A stretch of 64,000 nt of DNA from CAYLLT01 sp964384465 (GCA_964384465.1 CAYLLT010000012.1:1-64000); one strand, 5' to 3'. Counted from the first letter of the stretch, positions 18,110-27,322 are shown. The notes: a model not told the origin generated them from the letters alone. Made by a program: numbers and translations.

Positions 18110-20077
18110 CTACGGAACCCGGATGCGGTATTCAGCTCGGCGGCCGCTCCACTCGCCGAAGGCTGGCTCGGTCATGCCGTTGCGATGTGTGAGGAGTTCG
18201 CCTGTCCGCTGTAATCGGACCCCTTGGGGCTTGAGGATCTCGAAGAGAATCCCTCGGCCGGCCAGCTTCAGCGATACCGCGGGGCCGTCCAGCGTCACCT
18301 GTGTTCGTTCCAGGCCGTCGAACACCAGCATCGGATAGTACACGCGCATCCGCTGGACATCGCCACCCGTGAGTTCGTCCTCCACCGTCACACTCTTGCG
18401 TTCGAGGGTGAAGGTTTGTGTGACGGCGGGCAGCGGCTGCGGCGAACTCGTCACCTCGGCGGCGCCCCCGCTCTCGAGGCTGGCATATGCCACCCGAAAA
18501 CGCACTCGTGTGGGAGATTCCTCCAATACATCGATGCTCGGCGGAGCCGGCGAAGTGTCAGCTAACCGGTGCCACTTCCCTCCGCTGTCCTTCCATGCCG
18601 GCCCGATGGAGAGGTTGACGCCGGCGCCGCTGAACTTGGGGGCGCACCCATCCGAGGGGCCCAACTGAGGATGCCCTCCCTCGATATGCACTCGGATCAG
18701 TCCCGTGGGGTTGTAGATGTGATCGCCGCAGGTGTCGTACTCGATGTAGGCGCCGCCGGCGTTCGCAAAGACCTTGTGAAAGGGATCGAGAATCGGCAAC
18801 ACGAAACCGCCGATCTCGGCGGGGCACGGGCCTTCCTGAACGGCATCATCCGCGAAAGCCCACGCGGCCGAGAGCATGGAGCACGCCAGCATGTTGTAGT
18901 TCGCATGTGCGGAATAACTTTCGTAACCGTGCTCGGCTTCGATCGGGAAGCGGTTCTTCACGATGTATCCCGAGCCGTCCGGACGAATCCACCGCTGGAT
19001 GCAGGCCAGTGAGAGCCGGGCGGCGCGCTTCATGGCGCCGGCCTCAATGTCGCGGCCGGCCCGCGCGTAGTGTGTCGCGTAGACCTCGAACGTCACCGCG
19101 GACGCGGCCTCGTTCCAGATGTGGTGACTGCTGCGGAAGCCCGTCGGCAGCTCGCCGAAAGGCGATTGCATCAGCAGCGACGTCCATGCTCCCCGCCACA
19201 ACAGCTCGCGGTAAGCCGCATACGATGGCCCGCGATAGCCCAGTAGGTCCCGCCTGCCGGGCGGGACCGGCCCCGCCCGGCAGGCGGGGCCTACTAGAAT
19301 GCCGGCCAGGAAGTGCCGTGGGAACTGATCGTAGGCCAGCGGGTGCCCGTGTTCGTCATACATGCCCAGCGGCGTAAAGTGCTTGAGCTGCGCGGTGAGA
19401 CTCTCCTCGACGTAGTCCATGTTCGTCAGGCCATGCACGGCTCGCAGATACTCGCCACTGAGGTTCACGACGTTCCAGTTGGAGCCGCCCGCACCGGAAC
19501 GATACAGCTTCTCCGAATTCAGCCGACCGAGATCCTTTCGCCAGGCGGCGACCCGCTGCGGTGGTGCGAGCCCGTCAAAAAGTTCCAGCGCCATCATTGC
19601 CGGGTAGGTGTAGAAATCGCCGTGATTGTTCTTCGCCGTCGCCGCGACCATGTCGGACAGGGCGGCGTCCATCGCTCGCATCCCGCTCTCCAGCAGGTCC
19701 GAGTCCCGTCGAAAGCCGCTGGCCAGGAGCGCGGCCACGCAGTGGGCATAGCACGGCGTGGCGTAGTAAACTTCTTCGTGGCGCACCGGATCGACAATGC
19801 CGCCGCGGGCATTTTGATATCGCTGCATCACCCGCACTTGCCCATCGATGACGCGCAGATAATCCCGCCGGTTCAAACGCGTGGGCGTGAAGTTTTCGCG
19901 ATCCGCCGCCCGCGCCATGAAAGCATTGATCTGCCTGTGCAGGGGGTGTGCATTGCCCGGCAGCGGCGTCTCCGCCAGCGCAGCAGGCGGCAGGATCGTC
20001 TCGTCCCCCGCCTGCGCCTCACTCATCAGCGCACAGGATGCGCCGAGGATCACCAGGACATGGCAACACACATTCAT
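18110..20077 (-). CDS. Secreted (alpha/alpha)6-type carbohydrate-active enzyme candidate
   Basis: A 655-residue exported protein (signal peptide ending near MSEAQAG). The helical N-terminal 430 residues are rich in Trp, Tyr and His and resemble an alpha-toroid: NWNVVNLSGEYLRAVHGL, FRSSHHIWNEAASAVTFE and SYSAHANYNMLACSML. A beta-sandwich follows (about 440-655, ending GEWSGRRAEYRIRVP). This two-domain layout is typical of polysaccharide lyases and some glycoside hydrolases, but I cannot name a family. About 18 residues (VGPACRAGPVPPGRRDLL) are a translated palindromic repeat, inserted after HFLAGIL. The ATG overlaps the stop of the coiled-coil gene upstream (ATGA). Confidence 0.7.
   Translation of the reverse strand: MNVCCHVLVILGASCALMSEAQAGDETILPPAALAETPLPGNAHPLHRQINAFMARAADRENFTPTRLNRRDYLRVIDGQVRVMQRYQNARGGIVDPVRHEEVYYATPCYAHCVAALLASGFRRDSDLLESGMRAMDAALSDMVAATAKNNHGDFYTYPAMMALELFDGLAPPQRVAAWRKDLGRLNSEKLYRSGAGGSNWNVVNLSGEYLRAVHGLTNMDYVEESLTAQLKHFTPLGMYDEHGHPLAYDQFPRHFLAGILVGPACRAGPVPPGRRDLLGYRGPSYAAYRELLWRGAWTSLLMQSPFGELPTGFRSSHHIWNEAASAVTFEVYATHYARAGRDIEAGAMKRAARLSLACIQRWIRPDGSGYIVKNRFPIEAEHGYESYSAHANYNMLACSMLSAAWAFADDAVQEGPCPAEIGGFVLPILDPFHKVFANAGGAYIEYDTCGDHIYNPTGLIRVHIEGGHPQLGPSDGCAPKFSGAGVNLSIGPAWKDSGGKWHRLADTSPAPPSIDVLEESPTRVRFRVAYASLESGGAAEVTSSPQPLPAVTQTFTLERKSVTVEDELTGGDVQRMRVYYPMLVFDGLERTQVTLDGPAVSLKLAGRGILFEILKPQGVRLQRTGELLTHRNGMTEPAFGEWSGRRAEYRIRVP
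19242..19296. repeat. Palindromic repeat family C inside the alpha-toroid enzyme gene
   Basis: Arms of about 27 bp (AGTAGGTCCCGCCTGCCGGG... and its complement) meet almost without a loop; each arm is itself a smaller palindrome around TGCC. It is translated in frame as VGPACRAGPVPPGRRDLL. Confidence 0.85.
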
Positions 20078-20358
20078 GGTCTTTTCATGATTTTCTTCTG
20101 GTTCTTCAGTATCTTCATCTGGTTGCCCATGATCTGGTCAGGTTTGCGCTGATTCGACTTGATGTCTTTCTGGGTGGTGAGAACCGCTTTTTGGTTCTTA
20201 AGGACGTTTTTCAGAATGACATCCTGATTGCTCAGGACCTTACGTTGGTTGCGCAGAATCTCGTCCTGATTACGCAGGATCTTGTCCTGATTACTCAGAA
20301 TCACATCTCGCTCGCTCTCCGGCGTATACTGATCGGCAACCACCAATTCCTCAGACAT
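20074..20358 (-). CDS. Heptad-repeat coiled-coil protein with repeating I-L-x-N-Q units
   Basis: A 94-residue protein made almost wholly of a seven-residue repeat (I/V)-L-x-N-Q-x-x: ILSNQDK, ILRNQDE, ILRNQRK, VLSNQDV, ILKN, VLKNQKA, VLTTQKD and so on to ILKNQKK. This predicts one long, polar-rich coiled coil, probably homo-oligomeric. There is no signal peptide or membrane segment. The ATG at 20358 follows AAAGGAG at good spacing. The stop overlaps the ATG of the secreted enzyme downstream. Function unknown; scaffolding is only a guess. Confidence 0.7.
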   Translation of the reverse strand: MSEELVVADQYTPESERDVILSNQDKILRNQDEILRNQRKVLSNQDVILKNVLKNQKAVLTTQKDIKSNQRKPDQIMGNQMKILKNQKKIMKRP

Positions 20359-20464
20359 GGCCTCAACTCCTTTCTGTGATTGAGCCCCTGACACTGTATA
20401 TTGCTATGATCGTGCTTCCTGCCTCTTTATCTGTCGCGCTGATGCTTCCCTTTGACCGCATCGC

Positions 20465-21223
20465 TTACGCCAATCGCCGTGCCGGCACAGGCGAGGCGAC
20501 TGGGGACTGAGGAGGGGCTTTTTGCGCCACTTCCTTAAATGTATGAACGATCAGATGTGCGGCCTGGTCGGTTGTAAAGTGGACCCGGTTAATCGTCAGG
20601 TCGACTCTCGTCGGTTCATTGACATCCACGTGGAAGTGTTGCCGGATATAATCAGCACGTTCTTTTTCGATTCGCGCCACCTCCTCGCTCGCCTGTTCGG
20701 GAGTCATCGCGTGCTGATTGGTGTAGTTCGCTATTCGCCAGTCTAATGGTGCTACGATCCGTACGCGCAGGCCCCGGTCACGCGGCAAAATCAGATCGGC
20801 GCCCCGCCCCACGAAGACGCCGCTGCCCTGACGCGCCAGGCACAAGATCGTTTCGACCAGCCGATGAAAGTAGTCGTTCCGGCGGTACTCACTTTGCATC
20901 AGCGAAAGGAAGGTCTCCTCGAACCAACCCAGATCTCTTTCGTCCAGGGAGCGGTAGATCTGTTCGCGCATCACATCATCGCCGGCCATCATGTGCAGGA
21001 TCTGCTTATCGAAGACCGGCCAGCCGAGTTGTTCGCCCACTCGCGCCGCAATCTTGCCTCCCCCTGATCCGGGCATGCGCGAGATGCAAACGAAGTCCGC
21101 GGTCTCCGGCTTAACCTCTGGCGATTCCGCCAACTGTTTTTGCCGGGCGAATTCCCAGTCACGCAACTGTCGCTCGATCAGCTTCTCCATGGCCGGAGAA
21201 GGTGTTGACGCCTGATAAACCAT
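20465..21223 (-). CDS. Cytidylate kinase-like family protein
   Basis: A 252-residue P-loop protein of the cytidylate-kinase-like group (AAK6-type). Motifs include FVCISRMPGSGGGKIAARVGEQLGWPVFD (split: ISRMPGSGGGKIA is the P-loop region, WPVFDKQIL follows), VGRGADLIL, and RVRIVAPLDWRIANY. The family is often linked to regulatory or unknown phosphotransfer rather than CMP synthesis. The ATG at 21223 is chosen for its GGAG at seven bases; the frame extends further upstream without homology. Substrate unknown. Confidence 0.75.
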   Translation of the reverse strand: MVYQASTPSPAMEKLIERQLRDWEFARQKQLAESPEVKPETADFVCISRMPGSGGGKIAARVGEQLGWPVFDKQILHMMAGDDVMREQIYRSLDERDLGWFEETFLSLMQSEYRRNDYFHRLVETILCLARQGSGVFVGRGADLILPRDRGLRVRIVAPLDWRIANYTNQHAMTPEQASEEVARIEKERADYIRQHFHVDVNEPTRVDLTINRVHFTTDQAAHLIVHTFKEVAQKAPPQSPVASPVPARRLA

Positions 21224-21496
21224 CGCATTGCTCCGGTTGATTCGCGCCTGTGTCCTTTTCCGCATGCGGACCAGCACATTGTTCCTGGAATGAGTACATT
21301 CCTTGTCCCGGACATTCGGAAACCTCTCCACAAGATGGAAAGCATCTAACGTGCCACGACATGAAGCGGTGATCAGACTTCTTCTGCGTGCATCTGCGGC
21401 AAATGGCACAGCCGAATGGCGAAATGCCGCTGTCAAATGGCCATCGTATAACTGGACGATTGATTCAAATGAGTGCGATGAGGCTCATCGTCCCCG

Positions 21497-22732
21497 CTAC
21501 GCCTCTCCCGCCACCGGAATATGTGCCCGGATGTTCGCTTCGGTCAGCTCGTAATCCGGCGGCCCGAGCACGAGCGGCGACTTCATCATCTCGTCCCACG
21601 TCACCTCTTTGCCGGTGTACGCGGATGTGCGTCCCATGATGGCCGTCAGCGTCGACTCCGCCACCGTCTGCGCTTCGTTCAACGGACTGCCGCCGCGGAT
21701 CGAGGCGATGAGATCGATGTGCTCCTGCACGTAGGGGTCCTGCCCCTGGAACTTCTCCAGTTTCAGCGAGCTGATCCAGCCGCTGCAATCCGAAAGCCCC
21801 TTCTGCCCGATCACCCGTTCCGACACATTCCTCTTGCAGCCGGTGATCTGACGGCACTGGCTGGCGATATGGACTTCGTCAGGATAGGTAAAATCCGTGG
21901 CAAAGAAATCGTATTGGTTCCCGGTGACCCGCCGCTGCCGCCCGCCCATGGCCACCGCCCTTACCGGATGCTTCCCGATGACCCAGTTGGCCACGTCGAG
22001 GTTGTGCACGTGCTGTTCCACGACGTGGTCGCCCGACAGCCACGACCAGTTGTTCCAGTCGCGCAGCATCCATTCCATGTCCGACCAGCCCTTTTCACGT
22101 TGCTTGTACCAGGCCTGCGGGCCGTTCCAGTAAACCTGCCCCGCGACGATATTGCCGATCGCGCCGTCATGAATCCGCTTGATGGTTTCGATGTATGGCA
22201 TTTGGTGGCGCCGCTGCGTCCCGGCCGCGATGGAGAGATCTTTTTCTTTTGCCTTCCGGCCGCTCTCCATGACGCTCCGCACACCGACCGGATCCACCGC
22301 GGCCGGCTTCTCCATGAAAACGTGCCTGCCCGCCTCGATACACGCGGCCAGGTGTTTCGGCCGGTAGTAGGGCGGCGTAGCCAGGATGACGTAATCGACG
22401 CCCGCATCGAGCAGCTTTTCATACGCATCGAGACCCACGAAACAATTCTTCTTCTCGATGGGTGCGATTTTCGACAGCGTCTCGTAGCACTGATCCATGT
22501 GATCCGCGAACACGTCCGCCAGGGCCACGATTCGGACCGCCTTGTCCGCGGCCATCGCGTTGCGCGCGGCCCCCGTTCCCCTCCCGCCACAACCCACCAC
22601 GCCGACCCGGATCGGCTTGTCCGGCTCCGCCCCGGTGATCACGTACGGAAACGCGGTGGCCGCCAACGTGGTCACCGCCGCCGATTTGACAAACTCCCGC
22701 CTGGTTGGCCGCGTCACGTTGCTATTGGCCAT
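21497..22732 (-). CDS. Tat-exported Gfo/Idh/MocA family oxidoreductase
   Basis: A 411-residue NAD(P)-dependent sugar or polyol oxidoreductase. The Tat signal is TRREFVKSAAVTTLAATAF. The Rossmann fold has VGVVGCGGRGTGAAR. The EKP catalytic motif is in HVFMEKPAAVDP, followed by AAGTQRRHQMPYIE and EQHVHNLDVANWVIG. Secreted members of this family are expanded in Planctomycetota; substrates are mostly unknown. It is divergent from GH28, with about 370 bp between them, suggesting a role in sugar breakdown. Confidence 0.88.
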   Translation of the reverse strand: MANSNVTRPTRREFVKSAAVTTLAATAFPYVITGAEPDKPIRVGVVGCGGRGTGAARNAMAADKAVRIVALADVFADHMDQCYETLSKIAPIEKKNCFVGLDAYEKLLDAGVDYVILATPPYYRPKHLAACIEAGRHVFMEKPAAVDPVGVRSVMESGRKAKEKDLSIAAGTQRRHQMPYIETIKRIHDGAIGNIVAGQVYWNGPQAWYKQREKGWSDMEWMLRDWNNWSWLSGDHVVEQHVHNLDVANWVIGKHPVRAVAMGGRQRRVTGNQYDFFATDFTYPDEVHIASQCRQITGCKRNVSERVIGQKGLSDCSGWISSLKLEKFQGQDPYVQEHIDLIASIRGGSPLNEAQTVAESTLTAIMGRTSAYTGKEVTWDEMMKSPLVLGPPDYELTEANIRAHIPVAGEA

Positions 22733-23105
22733 GTCTGGTCTCCTTGAAATCGGATCGGTCTGAAATCAATATGAGAACGCGCACAATGTGCTCATCCTCG
22801 GACGGTATTCTATCCACAATCGAATCCCGCATGAAAAGGTTCAAGTCCTGGAAACCGCTACGCTGAACGAACCCGATGCGAATTGCGTTTTTTGCCGCAT
22901 CCTTTGCGGGATTGCACGCAACCGCATAGACCCAAAACACTTGAGAGCTCAGGATTCCCTGATAAACCGCTTGCCGCGCCCACCGAACGACCTCATTCCT
23001 TTTATGCATCAGATTGGTACACCATTTGCGATACCAATCATGCACGCGAGCTATAAGCGATGGTCGGTCCAGTTATCACGGGTAGTCTGCTTGCCAGCGT
23101 TAATC
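22733..23105. other. Divergent intergenic region between Gfo/Idh/MocA and GH28 genes
   Basis: About 370 bp without a convincing gene. The plus-strand frame continues upstream of the GH28 ATG but has no protein-like composition. Promoters for both flanking genes should lie here; I see no clear consensus. Confidence 0.5.
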
Positions 23106-24578
23106 ATGATGAGAATGAAGCGGGTGCTTGCTTTTCTGGTCCTTGTGGTTGCCACGGGATGTCAGCCGCACGGACAGTACCACGGCGCGGTCATGACCCC
23201 GCCGGAAGAGGACGGATGGAAGTCGTCTGCGACCCGGGCGGAAAAGGGGTCAGGTTCATTTTGCCGGAACGGCCCGAAGGGTGCTTCGCACAAAATGAAC
23301 CTGACCCCTTTTCCGCCTTACGTGGTCACCGACTACGGTGCCGCCGGTGACGGCCGGACGAAGGACACGGCTGCGATTCAAGGGGCAATCGACGCCGCCG
23401 GCCGGCAGAATGGTGCGTGCGTTTATTTTCCGCGCGGCACCTATTTGACCGGCACCTTGTTTCTGCGAAGCGGCGTGACAATTCGACTGGGCAGCGGTGC
23501 TATTGTCCTGGGAAGCACCAACCTGGCTGATTACCCTCGCGTCGTCCCCGCCTTTCGATCCTACACCGACAACTACGCCACGCAGAGCTTGTTTTACGCC
23601 GAAACCATCGAAAATGCGGCGATCATCGGTGAAGGTACGATCGACGGTGCGGGAGCCGCCTTTACCAGTCGGTCGTATCGCGATCGCCCCTTCGTCATCC
23701 GCTTCATCACCTGCCGGAACATCCGCGTTGAAGGGATCACGCTGCGCAATGCGGCCATGTGGATGCAGCATTATCTGGCGTGTGAGCAGGTTACACTCCG
23801 CGGTTTGACAGTGGACAACCGCTGTAACCACGAGAACGACGGCATGGATATTGATTCCTGCCGAAGCGTCCGTGTTTTCGACTGCGACATCCGGTCCAAC
23901 GACGATGCGCTGGTGTTCAAAAGCAGCAGCAAGAAAGCCTGCGAGGACGCCACGGTAACCAACTGCATCCTGAGCAGCCGATGCAACGCGATCAAGATGG
24001 GCACCGAGTCCAGCGGCGGTTTCCGGCGGATCAGTATCAAGAACTGCAACGTGCGCGACACTCGTCTGGCCGGGATTGCCCTCGAAATCGTTGACGGCGG
24101 CACGCTCGACGGGATTTCGCTGTCGGATGTTGAGATGCAGAATGTCGGCACACCGATCTTCCTGCGGCTGGGGAATCGCGCCCGTCCGCCGACCCAGGAT
24201 GACGACAAGCCGGATATCGGTACCTTCCGCAACGTGACCATCACACGTATTAAGGCGGTTGGCGCGGGAATAACCGGCAGCTCGATCACCGGCCTGCCGG
24301 ATCATCCCATCGAGAACGTGAGGTTGACAGATATTGATCTGACTTATGCGGGCGGCGGCTCACGGGAAGATGCCTCGCGAACGCTGCCCGAACTGCCTGA
24401 CCGGTATCCGGAATCCACGATGTTCGGGCGCCTGCCGGCGCACGGGCTGTATTGTCGCCACGTGAGCGGTCTGACGCTCGACCGCTGGCGCGTACGGTTG
24501 GCCTCACCGGACCAGCGGCCTCCGCTGGTCTGCGAAGACGTGCGCGAGCGAGCCCCCGCGTCCGGCCCATCAAAATAG
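23106..24578 (+). CDS. GH28 family polygalacturonase-like lipoprotein with in-frame hairpin insertion
   Basis: A 490-residue secreted lipoprotein (MMRMKRVLAFLVLVVATGC, lipobox VATGC). A right-handed beta-helix of the polygalacturonase family begins at VTDYGAAGDGRTKDTAAIQ. Family active-site regions are NDGMDIDSC, SNDDALVFKS and CNAIKMGTES. It would cleave galacturonan-type pectin, matching the GH105 enzyme. Residues about 46-71 (KGSGSFCRNGPKGASHKMNL) are a translated palindromic repeat between the lipoprotein linker and the catalytic domain. It converges on the P-type ATPase gene with nine bases between. Confidence 0.88.
   Translation: MMRMKRVLAFLVLVVATGCQPHGQYHGAVMTPPEEDGWKSSATRAEKGSGSFCRNGPKGASHKMNLTPFPPYVVTDYGAAGDGRTKDTAAIQGAIDAAGRQNGACVYFPRGTYLTGTLFLRSGVTIRLGSGAIVLGSTNLADYPRVVPAFRSYTDNYATQSLFYAETIENAAIIGEGTIDGAGAAFTSRSYRDRPFVIRFITCRNIRVEGITLRNAAMWMQHYLACEQVTLRGLTVDNRCNHENDGMDIDSCRSVRVFDCDIRSNDDALVFKSSSKKACEDATVTNCILSSRCNAIKMGTESSGGFRRISIKNCNVRDTRLAGIALEIVDGGTLDGISLSDVEMQNVGTPIFLRLGNRARPPTQDDDKPDIGTFRNVTITRIKAVGAGITGSSITGLPDHPIENVRLTDIDLTYAGGGSREDASRTLPELPDRYPESTMFGRLPAHGLYCRHVSGLTLDRWRVRLASPDQRPPLVCEDVRERAPASGPSK
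23238..23316 (+). repeat. Hairpin repeat family A, copy 3 (inside GH28)
   Basis: Perfect arms of 26 bp (23238-23263 and 23291-23316) with a 27 bp loop; nearly identical to the copy at 7550. It lies in frame near the start of GH28. Confidence 0.95.
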
Positions 24579-24587
24579 GAACATGCG

Positions 24588-26627
24588 TCAGTAATCCGAG
24601 AGCACTCGCGGCGGAATGGCCACACGCAACGCATTGGCAATCACCACGACATCGATGACCTCCTGTGTGATCGCTCCGGCCACCGGAGGCAGGTAACCCG
24701 CCGCGGCGAGCAGCATGCCGATCAAGCTCATCGCCATCCCGCCGATCGCACTCTGCAATGCGATGGACCGCATCCGTCGGCCGATGTGCATCAGTTCATC
24801 CACCCGTTGAAGCGAGCTTTCCAGGATGACCGCTCCCGCCGCTTCCGTAGTAATGTCGCTGTTCTGGCCGAAGGCGATGCCCACCGTGGCGGCCGTGAGG
24901 GCGGGGGCGTCATTGATCCCGTCGCCCAGGAAGACGGTATTGTTTCGCCCGGTCTCCGCGCGCACCAGCTCCAGCTTCTGTTCTGGACTCTGGCCGGCGT
25001 GGACTTCTTTGATTCCGACTCTCTCAGCCAGGTAGCGCACCTCGGACTCCCGATCACCGGAGACCAGCAGCACGCGGTCGAAGCTGTGACGTCCCTTGAG
25101 ATGACGGATGAATGGTTTTCCCTCCGCTCGCGGTTCGTCGCGGAAGCAGCAGGTTCCAGCGTAAGAATCATCAATAACAACGATGCATTCCATTCCTCCC
25201 GCCAGCGGCGGCATCGCGTCCGCCAGTTCAGGCCGCTCGGCAGCGAGCTTCTTGCGGCTGGTGACCTGGACCAGCCGCCCGTTGACGACGCCGCGCAACC
25301 CTTCACCGGGGCGCTCGCTGACCTCTCCGGCCTCCGCCAGAGACAGGCTGGCTTTGCGGGCGGAATCGAGTACTGCGGACGCGAGGGGATGACGGGAATA
25401 TCGCTCGAGGCTGGCGACCAAAGTTAGAACATCTTCTATCGTGAAACCGGGCGCCGGGATCACTTCAGTCAGATGAGGCTGGCCGTAGGTGAGTGTGCCG
25501 GTTTTGTCGAACAGGGCCGTGCGACACGTTCCGATCTTCTCCAGCACGGCGGGATCTTTGATGATGATGCCGCGCCGCGCGGCCAGCGAGATCGAGCCGA
25601 TGATCGCCACCGGGATGGCGATCAGCAGCGGGCACGGCGTCGCGACCACCAGCACGCCGAGGAAGCGCAGCGGTTGCCCGCTTACCGCCCAGGTCAGGAG
25701 CGCGATCCCGACCGCGAGCGGGGTGTAGATCGCGCCGAGTTGATCGCCCAGCCGCCGCAGCCGCGGGCGGCGCTGCTCCGATTCCCGCATCACCCGCATG
25801 ATCTTGGCATATCGCGAATCAATGGCCCGTTTCTCCGCCCGAATAGTCAGAGCCGCCTCTCCATTGATGGCGCCGGACAGCACACCCGCGCCGGGAACCT
25901 TGGACATGACGTAGGGTTCGCCCGTCAGATACGATTCGTCCATCGAACCGTGCCCTTCGACGACGACGCCATCGACGGGACAAATCTCGTGAGGGAAGAT
26001 CACCAGCAGATCGCCGACCGCCACCTCGTCGAGCGGCAGGTCGGTAACCGCCCCCCCCTGTTTGCGGTGGGCATTGGAAGGCATTCGCCGGGCGAGCGCG
26101 TGCAGAACGGACGAAGCGCTGCGCACCGAGAAAGATTCGAGCGCTTGTCCGCCGGAAAGCATGAGCACCACCAGCGTGCCCGCCAGGTATTCACCCAGCA
26201 GTACGGACGTCACGATGGAAATGCCGGCCAGGAGATCGGAGCTGAACTCGCGACGCGCCAGTCGATGCAACAGGCCGAGGACGAGCGTGGTGCCGCCGAA
26301 CGCCAATGTGGCGAGCAATGGAAGCTCATACCAGGGAATACCCAACACAGCCGCAGATGTCCGAAAGCCGAAGCGGAGGACGATATGCAGCGCGATCGCG
26401 GCAAGACTGAAGGAAGCAATGAGAGTTTCGATCGAGTAGTACGGCCTGGCAGCGGACTTGGAATGGGCCGATGGACCTGTCCGCACTTCACTCGCCGCGG
26501 AGGTTTGGGCCGTCGACGACCCTTCAGGAGTTCGGGTCAGCGGCCTGGTCAGCGCAGTGACGACGCAACCCACACCCCCTCGCAACATGAGAACCAGGCC
26601 TTTCATCATGCCAGCGGACGCCATCAC
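24588..26627 (-). CDS. P1B-type heavy-metal-translocating ATPase
   Basis: A 679-residue cation-pumping ATPase with the family motifs in order: LTGEPYVMSKVPGAGVLSG (actuator TGE), VVATPCPLLIAIPVA (ion-binding CPL in place of CPC), LFDKTGTLTYG (phosphorylated Asp near 373), the HP motif SRHPLASAV, and FLGDGINDAPAL. No N-terminal HMA domain with CxxC is visible. The CPL motif makes a simple copper exporter less likely; zinc, cadmium, manganese or iron are possible. The N-terminal start is uncertain (several Met in the first 15 residues). Residues GSSTAQ near 36 come from a palindromic repeat. Confidence 0.88.
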   Translation of the reverse strand: MMASAGMMKGLVLMLRGGVGCVVTALTRPLTRTPEGSSTAQTSAASEVRTGPSAHSKSAARPYYSIETLIASFSLAAIALHIVLRFGFRTSAAVLGIPWYELPLLATLAFGGTTLVLGLLHRLARREFSSDLLAGISIVTSVLLGEYLAGTLVVLMLSGGQALESFSVRSASSVLHALARRMPSNAHRKQGGAVTDLPLDEVAVGDLLVIFPHEICPVDGVVVEGHGSMDESYLTGEPYVMSKVPGAGVLSGAINGEAALTIRAEKRAIDSRYAKIMRVMRESEQRRPRLRRLGDQLGAIYTPLAVGIALLTWAVSGQPLRFLGVLVVATPCPLLIAIPVAIIGSISLAARRGIIIKDPAVLEKIGTCRTALFDKTGTLTYGQPHLTEVIPAPGFTIEDVLTLVASLERYSRHPLASAVLDSARKASLSLAEAGEVSERPGEGLRGVVNGRLVQVTSRKKLAAERPELADAMPPLAGGMECIVVIDDSYAGTCCFRDEPRAEGKPFIRHLKGRHSFDRVLLVSGDRESEVRYLAERVGIKEVHAGQSPEQKLELVRAETGRNNTVFLGDGINDAPALTAATVGIAFGQNSDITTEAAGAVILESSLQRVDELMHIGRRMRSIALQSAIGGMAMSLIGMLLAAAGYLPPVAGAITQEVIDVVVIANALRVAIPPRVLSDY
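26507..26522. repeat. 16 bp palindrome family B with one mismatch, in the P-type ATPase gene
   Basis: GGGCCGTCGACGACCC differs by one base from the family consensus. It is translated as GSSTA in the low-complexity N-terminal linker. Confidence 0.85.
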
Positions 26628-26644
26628 TGCATGATAATGGGGAT

Positions 26645-26947
26645 TTACCCAACGGGAAAAGCTGGCATTCCCTTGTCTTCAGTTACCACCAGCGTATCGC
26701 ATCCAAAATGGGCGCGCTCCACGCCCGACTCCGGCCGATCGAGATACCATTGACCATCCGCCCAGAAGCGGTACCGAAAAACGCCGGGATCAAGCCTCAC
26801 CCTGCATACCCACTCCCCCGCGGGGGTTCGCGTCATGAGCAGCGCGATATCCCGCCATTCATTGAGATCGCCCACCAGAAGCACCCGCTGTGCCCGAGGG
26901 CGGAAGAAGCGGAACTCGAACTCGCCGTTTTCCTGTCGAACCACCAT
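26645..26947 (-). CDS. Stand-alone CBM48 / AMPK-type glycogen-binding domain protein
   Basis: A 100-residue single-domain protein. FEFRFFRPRAQRVLLVGDLN followed by EW and WVCRVRLDPGVFRYRFWADG is the hallmark of the isoamylase N-terminal/AMPK-beta glycogen-binding fold. The aromatic residues that stack on alpha-glucan are present, and no catalytic domain follows. It lies 17 bp before the ATPase start. It may sense or bind glycogen; partner unknown. Confidence 0.8.
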   Translation of the reverse strand: MVVRQENGEFEFRFFRPRAQRVLLVGDLNEWRDIALLMTRTPAGEWVCRVRLDPGVFRYRFWADGQWYLDRPESGVERAHFGCDTLVVTEDKGMPAFPVG

Positions 26948-26983
26948 GACCGTAACCCGTAAGCCAACGAAAGGAATCCGCCA

Positions 26984-27322
26984 TCACTGCGCAATCGAAG
27001 CATACTCTGACCCGGGTTCGAGCAGGTAATCTCCATCGCTGAGCGGGCTTACCAGAACGGGCTTACCCGGTTCAAGCCGCTCTGCTACGCTGAACGCCCA
27101 CGCCAGGTTAGCATACTGACCGATCCGCCACAGGTTCCAGCGGTATGCGCTCGCCATCGCCAGCATCACCACCAGCAGTGTCATAACCACGGAGCGAACC
27201 ACAAGCTTGAGCTTTGAAGCCGGTCGTACGTGCCCAGCCGCACGGGACGTGGTGTGCGGCTTTCCGTTGCTTTTGTGTCTTACCACCCGATCCGGCAATC
27301 TGTGTACGCCAAGTGTGCTCAT
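26984..27322 (-). CDS. Small single-pass membrane protein, unknown function
   Basis: A 112-residue protein with a basic N-terminal 42 residues, one membrane span (VVRSVVMTLLVVMLAMASAY) and a short tail (WRIGQYANLAWAFSVAERL, then PGKPVLVSPLSDGDYLLE). The ATG at 27322 is chosen for the AGGAG eight bases before it. The next gene, a CBM48 protein, follows 36 bp later. I do not recognise the family. Confidence 0.5.
   Translation of the reverse strand: MSTLGVHRLPDRVVRHKSNGKPHTTSRAAGHVRPASKLKLVVRSVVMTLLVVMLAMASAYRWNLWRIGQYANLAWAFSVAERLEPGKPVLVSPLSDGDYLLEPGSEYASIAQ

Noticed and set aside
22788..23105. N-terminal extension of the GH28 gene
   Set aside because: A lipoprotein signal begins at the ATG at 23106; upstream residues have no secretion signal or homology.
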